Of a stretch of 64,000 bases of DNA, positions 11,333 to 22,082 are shown piece after piece; positions within the stretch are counted from its first letter, which is position 1, and every line of letters begins with the position of its first letter. Under the pieces are notes generated by a model. It did not search any database. It saw only the letters and a program-made list of their open reading frames with translations, and had not been told where the DNA came from. The position numbers and the translations under genes were made by a program. Origin of the DNA: Nemertoderma westbladi (Eukaryota; Xenacoelomorpha; Nemertodermatida; Nemertodermatidae); the NCBI GenBank assembly GCA_032718475.1, contig JAUCBJ010005264.1, positions 1-64,000 of the forward strand, in the 5' to 3' direction.

Positions 11333-12645
11333 TTCGAGAGGTTCATTACTGTAAGAATTGTTAGCTGACTGGCTGACTGACTGGCTGGCTGACTGATCTA
11401 CAGCCAAAACTACTCTAACGATTTTGATGAAATTTTCACAGCGGCTAGATACCGCGATTCTAAGGTCCCTGGTATGTTCCGCTATTTCGTCCATGAGCCG
11501 TGGGCTCGAAAAATGGACATAAACGAAAAAACGCCATAGGCGCAATGGTAAAATAACACCAATGACAGCTGGTGTCCTGATGAAAAATGGCTTATGTAAT
11601 GCATTTCTACAGAAGGCTTAGTAATAAATCGATGAGGTTGCCAAGATTATTATACTCAGTACACCCATACTGTTTGTATAGGCCACCACTCTCTGTCAAA
11701 GCAAACATTAACGGGTTGGTTTAGTTTGAAATCTAATATCGCCTCAGCTGAATTACTCTTCCCAATGCAACCTATGGGAATATCTCACTCTGCTAATGTA
11801 AGCTGAATGACTGTTACGTACACAGTGAGTTGGCTACATTAATGCCAACATTATTGCAAAATGTTTTATTGTTGGATTACTCTCTGTCAGTCTCCCCTTC
11901 AGAACATTGTATAGGGAATTTACTTTAGTTTACTCTACTGTGCCATTCAGCTGAATGGATTTGAGCGATTGCCAAGTTACAGAGTTGGATCATTCTCTGA
12001 CCATAGGCAAAGACATCAAATCTTTTTAAAAATATACTTTTTCCATGTTTTTTTTTCTGACCAAAAATTTCAAAAAAAAATTTTTCGTAGCCAGTACTGC
12101 CAATCGATTCGCCATCAAAAATAACGCAAAAAATTTTTTTTGCAAAATTTTAAATTACTGTAAATTTTTGGCGACTGGGGGGGGGGGGTCAATTTTTTTC
12201 GATCCGCTATAACTCCGGAACGCTTTGTCCAAATTCGATGGGGTTTTCCTTTTTCAACTTAATTCGATGTCCTCTTTCAGCCTATCCATGTTTCCAAACC
12301 CCAAACAGCGCCGTTCAAAAATTAATTTTTTCCAGTTCTAGAATTTTACAAATTTCAAAAAAGTTGCAGTATTTTATTAACGCCTTTACGGAATTCGATA
12401 GCGTTTTCGATTTTTATATTAAAGGCAATATCCTGAATCTCACTAGCCTAGTTTCGTGTCACCGATGCCAAGACTTCATACTTTTGAGGAAAATTTTTCT
12501 AGAATAATTTTTATTTAATTACATTTATCGCGATTTCTTATTAATGGTTGCACATGAATTGATGGAGTTTTCAATTTATTAACTAAACACGATATCGCGC
12601 ATCGCACCAGCGTGGTTTCGAAATTCCAAAACGAGGTCTTCACTA
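11333..12645. repeat. Duplicated module A' (second copy)
   Basis: It lacks the first ~70 bp of the head, then follows 5745-7075 to the shared end at aaaacgaggtcttcacta. Small indels break every long frame seen in copy A. Confidence 0.75.
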
Positions 12646-13690
12646 TTCTTGCTATTACCAGATAGAAAATGGAAATATTACAGTAGGCCTATTATATAAT
12701 ACCGGTACCGGTATTGTAAAAAAATATTAGCTCAATACAGCAATACGCAATAGGCAGATAGGGGCCTACACCAATACTCTGATACCTTGATACTGTAATA
12801 ATTAATAGTACTGTAAGGGTAGGGTAGGCCTAGTACAGTAGTATGTTTTATTGACCAAATTACAGAAATTACTTTACTCTGTTGTGGTTTTAGTACGAAA
12901 ATAGCCTAATAATATTAGGCCTATCCTTGGCCTTGCACCTTGCAGCCTTCCCGAGACTGGCATAATCAGCACAGATGTAGAAGACGCAGTACAGGTACTG
13001 TACTGGGCGTGTAGATACCGTTAAGCCGTTTCAACTATTACTCAGTTACTGCCGGCGCGGCACTATTAGGCCTATTAATAATAAACCTGTATTGCTGTAT
13101 TGTATAGACATAGACAATATCTGAATATGGCTGTGTTCAGTCTCAGTGGTGTTGTATTGTAAAAATTGTGTATTATTATGGCAGTATTGTATTATATGAT
13201 ATTTGTTTGTATTGTAATGATATATATTCTAATGTTACCTATTGATAGTAAAATGTACAAACAATATAAAATATTAGGCTTATAGCACATAGCAGTACCG
13301 GAATATGGAATACAGGTATATCTGCAGGTACTGTACAGTACAGCAGTAATAATACAGTAATATTGAAATCAGCTGATATATATAATGTTTCACAAAAATT
13401 CCCTATAGGGGCTGTTGCGCTGTCAGTCAGAGAGGTAACAGCCCATGGGGTAAGGATTTACCCATGGGGCTCTAACTATCAGATAGTCTGATACCAACTG
13501 TCAGACAGTCTTTTTCAGCTATCAGATAGATGATCGCCCAGTTACAAGTTGCCCGATAGTTGTATTTTTTAAACCCGGAGTGTTGTTGACGGAGTCTGTT
13601 ACTTCCGAAATCGTTGATCGTGGTGCCGGTGCCGGAATTCTGGCTTTGATTAAAAACACTGAACTGCTAAACGATGGCGGAATCTACGAA
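12646..13690. other. AT-rich spacer rich in taggccta / taccggta palindromes
   Basis: No gene is seen. It contains one half of an inverted-repeat pair (13409-13443). Confidence 0.4.
13409..13443. repeat. Inverted repeat, left partner (of 16384-16417)
   Basis: The 34-base block from ggctgttgcgctgtcag to gaggtaacagcc is repeated in inverse at 16384-16417, and a following taaggatttacc is shared too. The block itself starts ggctgtt and ends aacagcc, so it can fold on itself. Confidence 0.75.
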
Positions 13691-13792
13691 ACCCGGCCGG
13701 ATTCCTAATCCGAGGAGGCGACGGAGTCAATTAAACGTAACAATGAAACGATCGCGATGGACAATGGACTGATGGAGTCTATTCAATGTATC

Positions 13793-14290
13793 CAGAACGA
13801 TACGATGGCGGCGGAGTCTATTACAGTATTAAACACGCATCCAAAGCGATCAGATGATGGCGAAGTAATCTACAAAACAGAGAACGACAGTCTGACAGTA
13901 AGGCGATTGTGTTTCTGAGCTAATTAAACCCAGTAAGATGTGCATAGCGAAGCGATCGAGACGGATAACGGAGTCTATTACAGTATTAAACACGCAACCA
14001 AAGCGATCAGACGATGGCGAAGTAATCTACAAAACAGAGAACGACAGGAAGGCGATGGAGTTTCTGCGTTAATTAAACCCAGTAAGATGTGCATAGCGAA
14101 GCGATCGAGACGGATAACGGAGTCTATTACAGTATTAAACACGCAACCAAAGCGATCAGACGATGGCGAAGTAATCTACAAAACAGAGAACGACAGGAAG
14201 GCGATGGAGTTTATTAAACCCAGTAAGATGGTGCATAGCGAAGCGATCGAGACGGATAACGGAGTCTATTACAGAATTAAACCTGGAACG
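13793..14290. repeat. Tandem repeat, 142-149-bp unit
   Basis: The word gcatagcgaagcgatcgag recurs at 13942, 14091 and 14233, and a diverged unit lies at 13793-13940. The unit contains ggagtctattacag and acagagaacgacag. A 149-codon frame at 13940-14389 crosses the units in different frames and is not credible as a gene. The higher GC of the unit compared with its flanks suggests it came from a formerly coding or element sequence. Confidence 0.75.
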
Positions 14291-14390
14291 AAGACGGTGG
14301 AATCTATAGGCCTAAACCTGGAACAATGCGAACAAGGCTACTCTAAAGTTAGACTAGACTGGTTTGTGAGATTAACTTGCCAATACTAAC

Positions 14391-15192
14391 TCAATACAAT
14401 TTGCTTTCTTCGAATTCCTAATAATATATTTTAATCTTAATAATAAATTATTCAACATCAATTATTTTATAAGTCTTGTCAATGTATAAGATTTCTAAAG
14501 ACTAAAGAGCTAACTTTAGGAAGATCTGCCTTATATTTTTAGAATTATTATAATTAATTTTGTTATGTTTATAATGAATTGTATCTTTTGACAGACTACT
14601 TGATGTGCGACCGTGATAATAAAATTAAATGGTGCCGAAATATTTTCACTTACTTAACTGCAGGGGGGGGGGGGGGGCAATCAATATTCTTCCCTCTCCA
14701 GGTGAAAATCGACGCAAATAACAGCTTGTTTACTACTAAAATAAAACTGCATCCTGTTCTATAGGAAAAAACATTATAGGGGAAACTTTAGCAAGTTGTG
14801 TTTATTTTAGCCGATAGACAAGATTACATGTTTACCAAGTTTGGTATAATTTAGTCAAAGATTGAATAAGTTACGATTTAAATTATCAGTGGAGGGTGAA
14901 GGCGCCGGGCCAGGATTCAGTTATACTTGAATAAAGAATAGTGATTAAACCAAGCAGCCAAGGGATACGCGATATATGACACTGCTGTATAAGTTCATTG
15001 AATGACTGTTGATTTCGAAACATTTAATTCAAAACTATATAAATGTTAATATAATATTGGATTTTTTTTTTGTAATAATAATTGACAGATTAATTATATT
15101 TCATTAATTTATTTTTTTTATCTAATCACATTAAATAACGAAGCACAGAAATAATACTAAGATTGAATATTTAATTGAAGGTACAGTACCGA
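14391..15192. other. AT-rich spacer with a 15-base G run
   Basis: Poly(G) at 14663-14677. No gene or recognised element. Confidence 0.4.
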
Positions 15193-15205
15193 ATTGAATA
15201 TTTGA

Positions 15206-15407
15206 ATGGGAGAATCTTTTAGGCTCGTTAAGCCAAGGAATGCCTGTTCAACACCATGGGTGATCTTTCACAGTAAACCCTTCCACTCTGTTTCCCAAGT
15301 TGCCTTGGTTCCCAATCGACCACTGAAGGATAAAAGCCGGGGTTGGGCTAGGCTGCAGCATTTAAAGCACTGTGCCCAAACAGTACTGCTCCATCTAGGG
15401 ATCGAAC
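15206..15407 (-). mobile_element. tRNA-derived SINE, 5'-truncated copy with 13-bp target-site duplication
   Basis: Read on the minus strand it starts inside the B box (gttcgatccctag) and then has the same body as the SINE at 17553-18379, ending ...gattctcccatt. It is flanked by an exact duplication attgaatatttga at 15193-15205 and 15408-15420. Loss of the A box is a 5' truncation, as expected from LINE-driven insertion. It holds one copy of the 63-bp segment that is amplified in the other copy. Confidence 0.85.
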
Positions 15408-15508
15408 ATTGAATATTTGAGATTGCATAAGATAGAGTATTGAATATTGAATATCTTCGGCCGTCATCCCGTTGGTGACTGCATTGGCAACCATTTCGAC
15501 AGTTTCGA

Positions 15509-15855
15509 TTGGTTTCGGCTCTTCAGTCCCCGAATAGACCGATGGTCGGTGTGGTTGCTGTCCCCATGACTGAGGCTGCATTACCAACCAAAATTGCCAT
15601 CTCCAGGCGTTGGAGCAGAAACTGGTGTGACCGCGGTTCGTGGGTGGCACTGTGGAGACGAGCCCCGATCTCCCGGAGGAAGGTGGATGTCTCTGGACCA
15701 GGGCGGCCAAAGGTCTCAAAGGCCACGGGGTGAAATAAATGGCCCCGGTCCATTAGGTCGCGATACTTAGAGTTTGTAATGCGCTCCGCCCCCTTAGCTG
15801 AGTGCCCCTCGGCAATGATGGTTTGTTGAAGGTGGCTGGGGGCCAGTGGATCTAG
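15509..15855 (-). pseudogene. LINE polyprotein C-terminal fragment
   Basis: The minus-strand frame from about 15855 reads PLAPSHLQQT, then EGHSAKGAERITNSKYRDL, then PVAFETFGRPG and FLLQRLEMAILVGNAASVMGT. This matches the conserved C-terminal pattern of many non-LTR reverse transcriptases (HS.KGA..K..KY.DL, pVAvETlG, fL.QRislAi.rGNAasvlGT). GC content is higher than around it. Only the last part is present, so it is a dead fragment. It lies close to the truncated SINE. Confidence 0.7.
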
Positions 15856-15859
15856 TAAT

Positions 15860-16885
15860 AATTAACGCAAAGATATGATTAGGTAGGCCTACGTGATATT
15901 ACTGTATTAATTTCTCAAACCAAACCTCCATTGACGTCAAATATATCCAATTTCTCAATCCATACTAATCCGTATGTAATAATGCAGTAATGTACACTGT
16001 AATGCAATACCGGTAATGTCAATGTCCAACCAAACAATGCGTTGAGTGTTATCGGACCAGCCTCCGAGAAATGTTAGGCTAACGGCACCTCGCTCTGTCG
16101 CATCAGTTTTTGTAGTGGTCTAGTTCCAGGCTACCAGAATCCGTTAGGCCTAGTGCATGATATAGAATCAGCACATCCTGACATCTGTGCAACTCCTGAA
16201 CTCACGCGAGCATTTTACAGATGGATGGTGGTCTAATTTATATGGTCTTGTACCGCGAAACCGTGTATTATTTACAGATGTAGGCTAAATTTCGGGTCTT
16301 GTACCGTGCACAGTACTGGTGGGCCTACACAGCTACTGCTATTTTGCCTAATACAGTACCCAGAGGTAAATCCTTACCCTACAGGCTGTTACCTCTCTGA
16401 CTGACAGCGCAACAGCCCTCTCTCAAAATTCCTGGTAACACTGATAATACTTACTGTAGGCAAATTTCTCTCTAGAATGAGTCACAGCTTATCTCTGATT
16501 GGCTAAACCCACAATGGCAGTAGATTGAAGTGCGTGGGTGTCAGCTACAATTACAACCGTCCTCAATCACCCTACATACATTGTAGAATGTATAAGCCAC
16601 CGCCCAGAGGCGGATTAGATTAGATACAATGTAGTTTTGATTTATCCCTTAGGCTAAATTAACTGCAATCTCTAAATAAAATGTTACAGGCCACCTACGG
16701 GATTCGACTATCTCTAAATGCGGAAATGTTAGTCAAAAGATATCTACTACAAGTTATAATTACCCTATAATTAAATTGTCGATCTCCCTCCTTAGAGTGG
16801 ACGGTGGTGGGCGTTACGTGATAGACTAACAACTGCTGCTGCCTGGCCCTGGTCATAAAAGGCCAGTTTTACAGTATTGACTATT
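15860..16885. other. Spacer, no gene seen
   Basis: AT-rich with scattered taggccta words. It contains the right inverted-repeat partner at 16384-16417. Confidence 0.4.
16384..16417. repeat. Inverted repeat, right partner (of 13409-13443)
   Basis: Exact inverse of the 34-base block at 13409, plus ggtaaatcctta shared outside it. The pair encloses about 3 kb with a LINE scrap and a SINE, but no target-site duplication was recognised. Confidence 0.75.
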
Positions 16886-16888
16886 TAA

Positions 16889-16944
16889 AGTCGGGATCCC
16901 GAGATAATAAGTCGGGATCTATCTCGGGATCCCGGCTTATTATG
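16889..16944. repeat. Inverted repeat / hairpin built on tcgggatcccgag
   Basis: Arms aagtcgggatcccgagata and tatctcgggatcccggctt face each other across a short spacer that itself repeats gtcgggat. Confidence 0.75.
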
Positions 16945-16965
16945 TAGATTAAAAATGGTGAGATA

Positions 16966-16986
16966 TCCCTTTAGGGGCTCCGTAGT
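16966..16986. mobile_element. Solo end of the 38955-type MITE
   Basis: The 19 bases tccctttaggggctccgta match the right terminal repeat and TA of the MITE at 38955-39462. No partner end was found nearby, so this is a relic end. It is followed by a 21-base G run at 17021-17041. Confidence 0.5.
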
Positions 16987-17020
16987 ATTGATATTGAGTT
17001 TCTTAATATACATATTATGT

Positions 17021-17041
17021 GGGGGGGGGGGGGGGGGGGGG
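17021..17041. repeat. poly(G) tract, 21 bases
   Basis: Uninterrupted G run. A 15-base C run follows at 17255-17269. Confidence 0.9.
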
Positions 17042-17552
17042 TGGGGAAATCCTATTTTAGGTGAATTAATATCTCGCCTCAATGTAAAATTCCTAATTTA
17101 GGGAAAGGAGCAGGTTAAATTGGGCACGTCATTCTAACCAAAACAATAAACAAAAGTCAACAAAAATGAGCAGGTTACAGTTTTTGGTAGTAATCAGCTG
17201 TTATTTGCGTCGAATTTCACCTGGAAAGAAATAAATTTCGGTTGCGTCGAAAGTCCCCCCCCCCCCCCCTCCCCCTATCTGAATTTATTTTATTCCATGT
17301 ACACTGTACAGTACATTGTGGTCATTCTGGCCCATGTGAATAATACCAGACTTTCTGAAGTTATATTTCACTTTGCAGTTACCCGATGTGAAGAATTCCA
17401 GGTTTTCACCAAAAACACAGGTTACAGAAGGGCTGAATCTAACCAAAACAATAATCGAATTAGTATATGTACAGGTTATATTTAAGACAGAAATAAGCGC
17501 TATAAAACACTTAATAAAGATAAAATTAAAAAAATTAAAAATCTTCATATAT

Positions 17553-18379
17553 GAATGGGGGAATCTTTTAGGCTCGTTGAGCCAAGGAATGCCTGTTCAC
17601 CACCGTGGGTGATCTTCCACAATAAACCCTTCCATTCTGTTTCCTAAAGGAATGCCTGTTCACCACCATGGGTGATCTTCCACAGTAAACCGTTCCACTC
17701 TGTTTCCTAAAGGAATGCCTGTTCACCACCATGGGTGATCTTCCACGGTAAACCCTTCCACTCTGTTTCCTAAAGGAATGCCTGTTCACCACCATGGGTG
17801 ATCTTCCACGGTAAACCCTTCCACTCTGTTTCCTAAAGGAATGCCTGTTCACCACCATGGGTGATCTTCCACAGTAAACCCTTCCACTCTGTTTCCTAAA
17901 GGAATGCCTGTTCACCACCATGGGTGATCTTCCACGGTAAACCCTTCCACTCTGTTTCCTAAAGGAATACCTGTTCACCACCATGGGTGATCTTCCACAG
18001 TAAACCGTTCCACTCTGTTTCCTAAAGGAATGCCTGTTCACCACCATGGGTGATCTTCCACAGTAAACCCTTCCACTCTGTTTCCTAAAGGAATACCTGT
18101 TCACCACCATGGGTGATCTTCCACAGTAAACCGTTCCACTCGGTTTCCTAAAGGAATACCTGTTCACCACCATGGGTGATCTTCCACAGTAAACCCTTCC
18201 ACTCTGTTTCCCAAGTTGCCTTGGTTCCCATTTATCGACCACTGAAGGATGAAAGCCAGGGTTGCGCTAGGCTGCAGCATTTAAAGCACTGTGCCCAAAC
18301 AGTGCTGCCCAATCTAGGGATCGAACCAGGGCTCCCTAATTGGAAGCCCAGGAATGTCACCACTAGACCAAGCTGCCAC
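17553..18379 (-). mobile_element. Full-length tRNA-derived SINE with tenfold internal 63-bp expansion
   Basis: On the minus strand the element starts gtggcagcttggtctagtgg, a tRNA-like head with A box (tggtctagtggtgac, 18356-18370) and B box (ggttcgatcc, 18318-18327). A body shared with the SINE at 15206-15407 follows, and the element ends ...gattcccccattc. An exact 12-bp target-site duplication, atcttcatatat, flanks it (17541-17552 and 18380-18391). The body segment present once in the other copy is repeated ten times here (about 17585-18200). The 224-codon minus-strand frame (repeating GRSPMVVNRHSFRKQSG) is a translation of this repeat and not a gene. Confidence 0.88.
17585..18200. repeat. 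63-bp tandem repeat inside the SINE, ten copies
   Basis: Units contain aggaatgcctgttcaccacc, then atgggtgatcttccac, then aaacccttccactctg. Neighbouring units differ by only a few bases (cagt/cggt, cgtt/cctt), so expansion is recent. Confidence 0.95.
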
Positions 18380-18391
18380 ATCTTCATATAT

Positions 18392-20628
18392 AAAATTCCA
18401 ATAAAAAGTCGACCGAAAAGTGGAATCCTGGTATTCTTCACATGGGTGGTTACTGGTTATTCTACTTTACAATCATATATATATACCCTGATGAAAATTA
18501 AAGTAGTGCTACTAAGTTCTTGTTGTCTGCTTGATATCTGCTTGTATATTTGTCAAACCGAGAAACCATGTTCTTTTTTAAATATTTTGTAAATGCTTAA
18601 AAAATAACTAACAATTTTGAATTTTGGCAAGTTTTATAGTTCTTGATAAAATTGCAACTTTTATTTTGACTGACACTTTTGATAAATTTGGGTTAAGTAT
18701 TTGACAAATAACTAACAAATACTGTATGATGAATTATAGAAAATGATTAATACTTGCAATTTTTCTTTCAACTGTCACTTTTATTTTGGATTCGGATAGC
18801 TTTGGATTTTTAGATCGCTCCGTTGGGAACGCCACAACTGCGGATCACACTACTATGAAGCGATTACAATGATATTCATTCTAAGGAGTCTTAACCCACC
18901 GGATATCAATCAAGAGGACGGAAGGTGAAGAACATAGTGGTGCTGACTGATGAGATGTCAGATGTTGAATCTCTAGTGTTACAGTACTATTATTGAAGGT
19001 AATGGCGCCATGGCCACTGTTGATTCGGATGTGGTGGTACCGGTAGTAATAATCGCATGTATAAGATCATGTTAGGTAACAAGCGACTTCTACAAAAGTC
19101 TATATTTTTTGCCTTTGTTCTACCTATTCATCTTCCTTATTGCTAAACTGTATGAGTGTATGCCGAGTAACTGTAATAGCCGAGTGACGCGAATTTTTAT
19201 TGGCTACAGAACTTAGTAATTACTTTATTGTAATATATTATCGCAAAAGCATATTTGTAGTATCATGTATTAACGATACTGAGCATGATTAGAATAATAT
19301 TAGTCGTTCATTATTTAGTTCAAGGTGTTTATGAATTATTTAGAATTATTGTTCGTGCGAAAATTGAAAGTTGATTTGTTTGATTCATACAGTGTCACAA
19401 CTTAGAAAACACAGGGCTTCCAGAGTTATTTAACTATATTCGAATATTATAGGTGGAGTGTGTTTTTAGGCTATAAGCGGATATTGCTACATATTTGGAA
19501 TCCTTTCAACGCAAGCTTTCTATTGATGTGAAAAAAATTACGACTAAAGTAAAGAATGGCAATGATACAGAGGGTGCGATTTCACAAAAGACACTTTTTT
19601 AAAACGCTTATAAATAAAATTTAAAGGCGAAATCGAAAATTCCGGCTTCATGGTAACAACCACGGTGAGTTAAACTAGTTGTGTTTCAAATTTCAAGCAA
19701 TATGATAAAGATTTGTAGAAAAAATTGGGGGGGGGGGGGCACGGACCCCCCGTCCGTGTCATCAGAAAATGACACTATATTACGGGTCATTGTGTACTAT
19801 ATCAATAATATATACAATCATATATACAATCATTTCGCAATGTTACAATTTTGGAATAAAACTACATACATACTTGGTGCAAAGTACTTTACAGTGTTCT
19901 GATCCTCGTGGATTATTTTCACTCACTCACTAACGTTCGTTCGTGTAACAAAGCCACTCGGATTATCACACTACGCTACTTTACACACAAGTATGTAATT
20001 ACTAATTTGTAATCTTTTCAACAACGCCTTTCCATTGGTGTAACAAATCACAATAAGGACGAACAATAATTGCGGTGCGACAGGTGCAATGTTTAATTAC
20101 TTATTGAACAATAGTATATTTTAATAATAAATTATGATAATAAGGATGATATTAACAATAAAATTACATATTGTACGGTAAATAATAAACGCAATTATTT
20201 ACCATAATGATGTAAATAAGTCAGATCCAGCTGACTTATTTACCTCCATCGCTGCGGTCGTCGGTAAATAAGAGATCTCGGGGGGTCAAACGCTAAATAT
20301 ATCATATTTTATATATATTTTCAATATATACTGTAGTTATTATTTGGTTATACAGTACTATGTAAATATAACAAATTTTATTCTACGTACATTTACGCAA
20401 AGTGTCATTTTAAATAATTCATAATTTAGGCATACTTATACTACGCCTACCTGGTGTGACACAATGACGTTCGATAATAAAACCAGAGTTCATCCTCAGC
20501 AAATACCCAGCCCGGTTTCAGGCCGTTCGAGACTCAAATTGAGTCGACATACTTCATTTTAAATGAACTGTATAATTGAGTAATAGCCTCTTAATTCAAC
20601 TCTCAATTACAAATCCTTTCGAATGAGT
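18392..20628. other. AT-rich spacer, no gene seen
   Basis: A 13-base G run lies at 19727-19739 within sequence (caaatttcaagcaatatg... aaaaaattgggg) that resembles the inner arm of the palindromic MITE at 42784-43683, so a diverged relative probably lies at about 19480-19790. A hairpin lies at 20212-20243. Confidence 0.4.
20212..20243. repeat. Hairpin with perfect 13-bp arms
   Basis: Arms gtaaataagtcag and ctgacttatttac flank atccag. A third partial copy, ggtaaataag, follows at about 20264. Confidence 0.85.
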
Positions 20629-21341
20629 TACAGTACTATATGAGCTAATGAGCTACTATATGAGCTAATGAGCTACTATATGAGCTAATGAGCTACTATA
20701 TGAGCTAATGAGCTACTATATGAGCTAATGTGTTACTATATGAGCTAATGAGCTACTATATGAGCTAAAGTGTTACTATATGAGCTAATGTGTTACTATA
20801 TGAGCTAATGAGCTACTATATGAGCTAATGAGCTACTATATGAGCTAATGAGCTACTATATGAGCTAATGCGTTACTATATGAGCTAATGAGCTACTATA
20901 TGAGCTAATGTTTTACTATATGAGCTAATGAGCTACTATATGAGCTAATGAGTTACTATATGAGCTAATGAGCTACTATATGAGCTAATGAGCTACTATA
21001 TGAGCTAATGAGCTACTATATGAGCTAATGTGTTACTATATGAGCTAATGAGCTACTATATGAGCTAATGAGCTACTATATGAGCTAATGAGCTACTATA
21101 TGAGCTAATGAGCTACTATATGAGCTAATGAGCTACTATATGAGCTAATGAGCTACTATATGAGCTAATGCGTTACTATATGAGCTAATGAGCTACTATA
21201 TGAGCTAATGTGTTACTATATGAGCTAATGAGCTACTATATGAGCTAATGAGTTACTATATGAGCTAATGAGCTACTATATGAGCTAATGAGCTACTATA
21301 TGAGCTAATGAGCTACTATATGAGCTAATGAGCTACTATAC
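20629..21341. repeat. 20-bp minisatellite (tgagctaatgagctactata), about 35 copies
   Basis: The period is exactly 20 bp with almost no indels. Variants tgttactata, cgttactata and agttactata appear in a pattern that repeats after 300 bp (20821 and 21121), a higher-order unit of 15 monomers. Confidence 0.95.
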
Positions 21342-22082
21342 AGTACGTATTTTTTGAGTTTGTGGTTCAGCCTGTAGGGGGAGGGGGGGGGGGGTCATTG
21401 TGTTAGACCCGGTACATACTGTACATTGTTTAAACTCATTAACTCATGTACATCGTGTCAATCCTTTTTAAATTTTGTTATACAACATACATTGTGCCTA
21501 CTGCGTATATTCTTTAGTACATTAATTGTTAAGATTTTACACTATATTTCTACATCATCTATCAGTGATATAAAGTGTACACTTCGACTATTCGTAACTC
21601 CCATTTATTATAACTACTGCGTCGTGTATGTATTAATGATTAATCCATTGTGACGGACGAAATCTTGACAAATTTCGTCAGACAGACATGATGACGCAAG
21701 TTTATTTATGACAAGTTATACATACACAAACACATAGCGAAACTCAATCAATACCACACATTAATACAACGAACACGTCCTCAGTAATTATTCACATATG
21801 GGTCATCATGGCATCACATGATGATAAAAGTAAATTCCTATTGGTAGCTGCACATTGTAGATAATAATTATGTGAGTAAAGGAATGCGGAAATGGTTATT
21901 CACTACCAGGGTATTTTGGCAAGACTTAGGCAAATTATATTCCAGGAATCTTGATAAAATAATTATAGCTAGTGCACGCAGTTTTTATTATCAATAATTA
22001 TTTAATGCGTAACTTTATCTTTAAAATATTCGGTTTTGGTGGATATTGTCAAATAGAGTGACAACCAGATTCCTCTAGCATA
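21342..22082. other. AT-rich region upstream of the TRAF-like gene
   Basis: Short G-rich run near 21380. No clear TATA box or other gene is recognised. It would include the TRAF-like gene's promoter if transcription starts close by. Confidence 0.35.

Noticed and set aside
17568-18242. 224-codon minus-strand frame with GRSPMVVNRHSF repeats
   Set aside because: Explained fully by the ten 63-bp copies inside the SINE.
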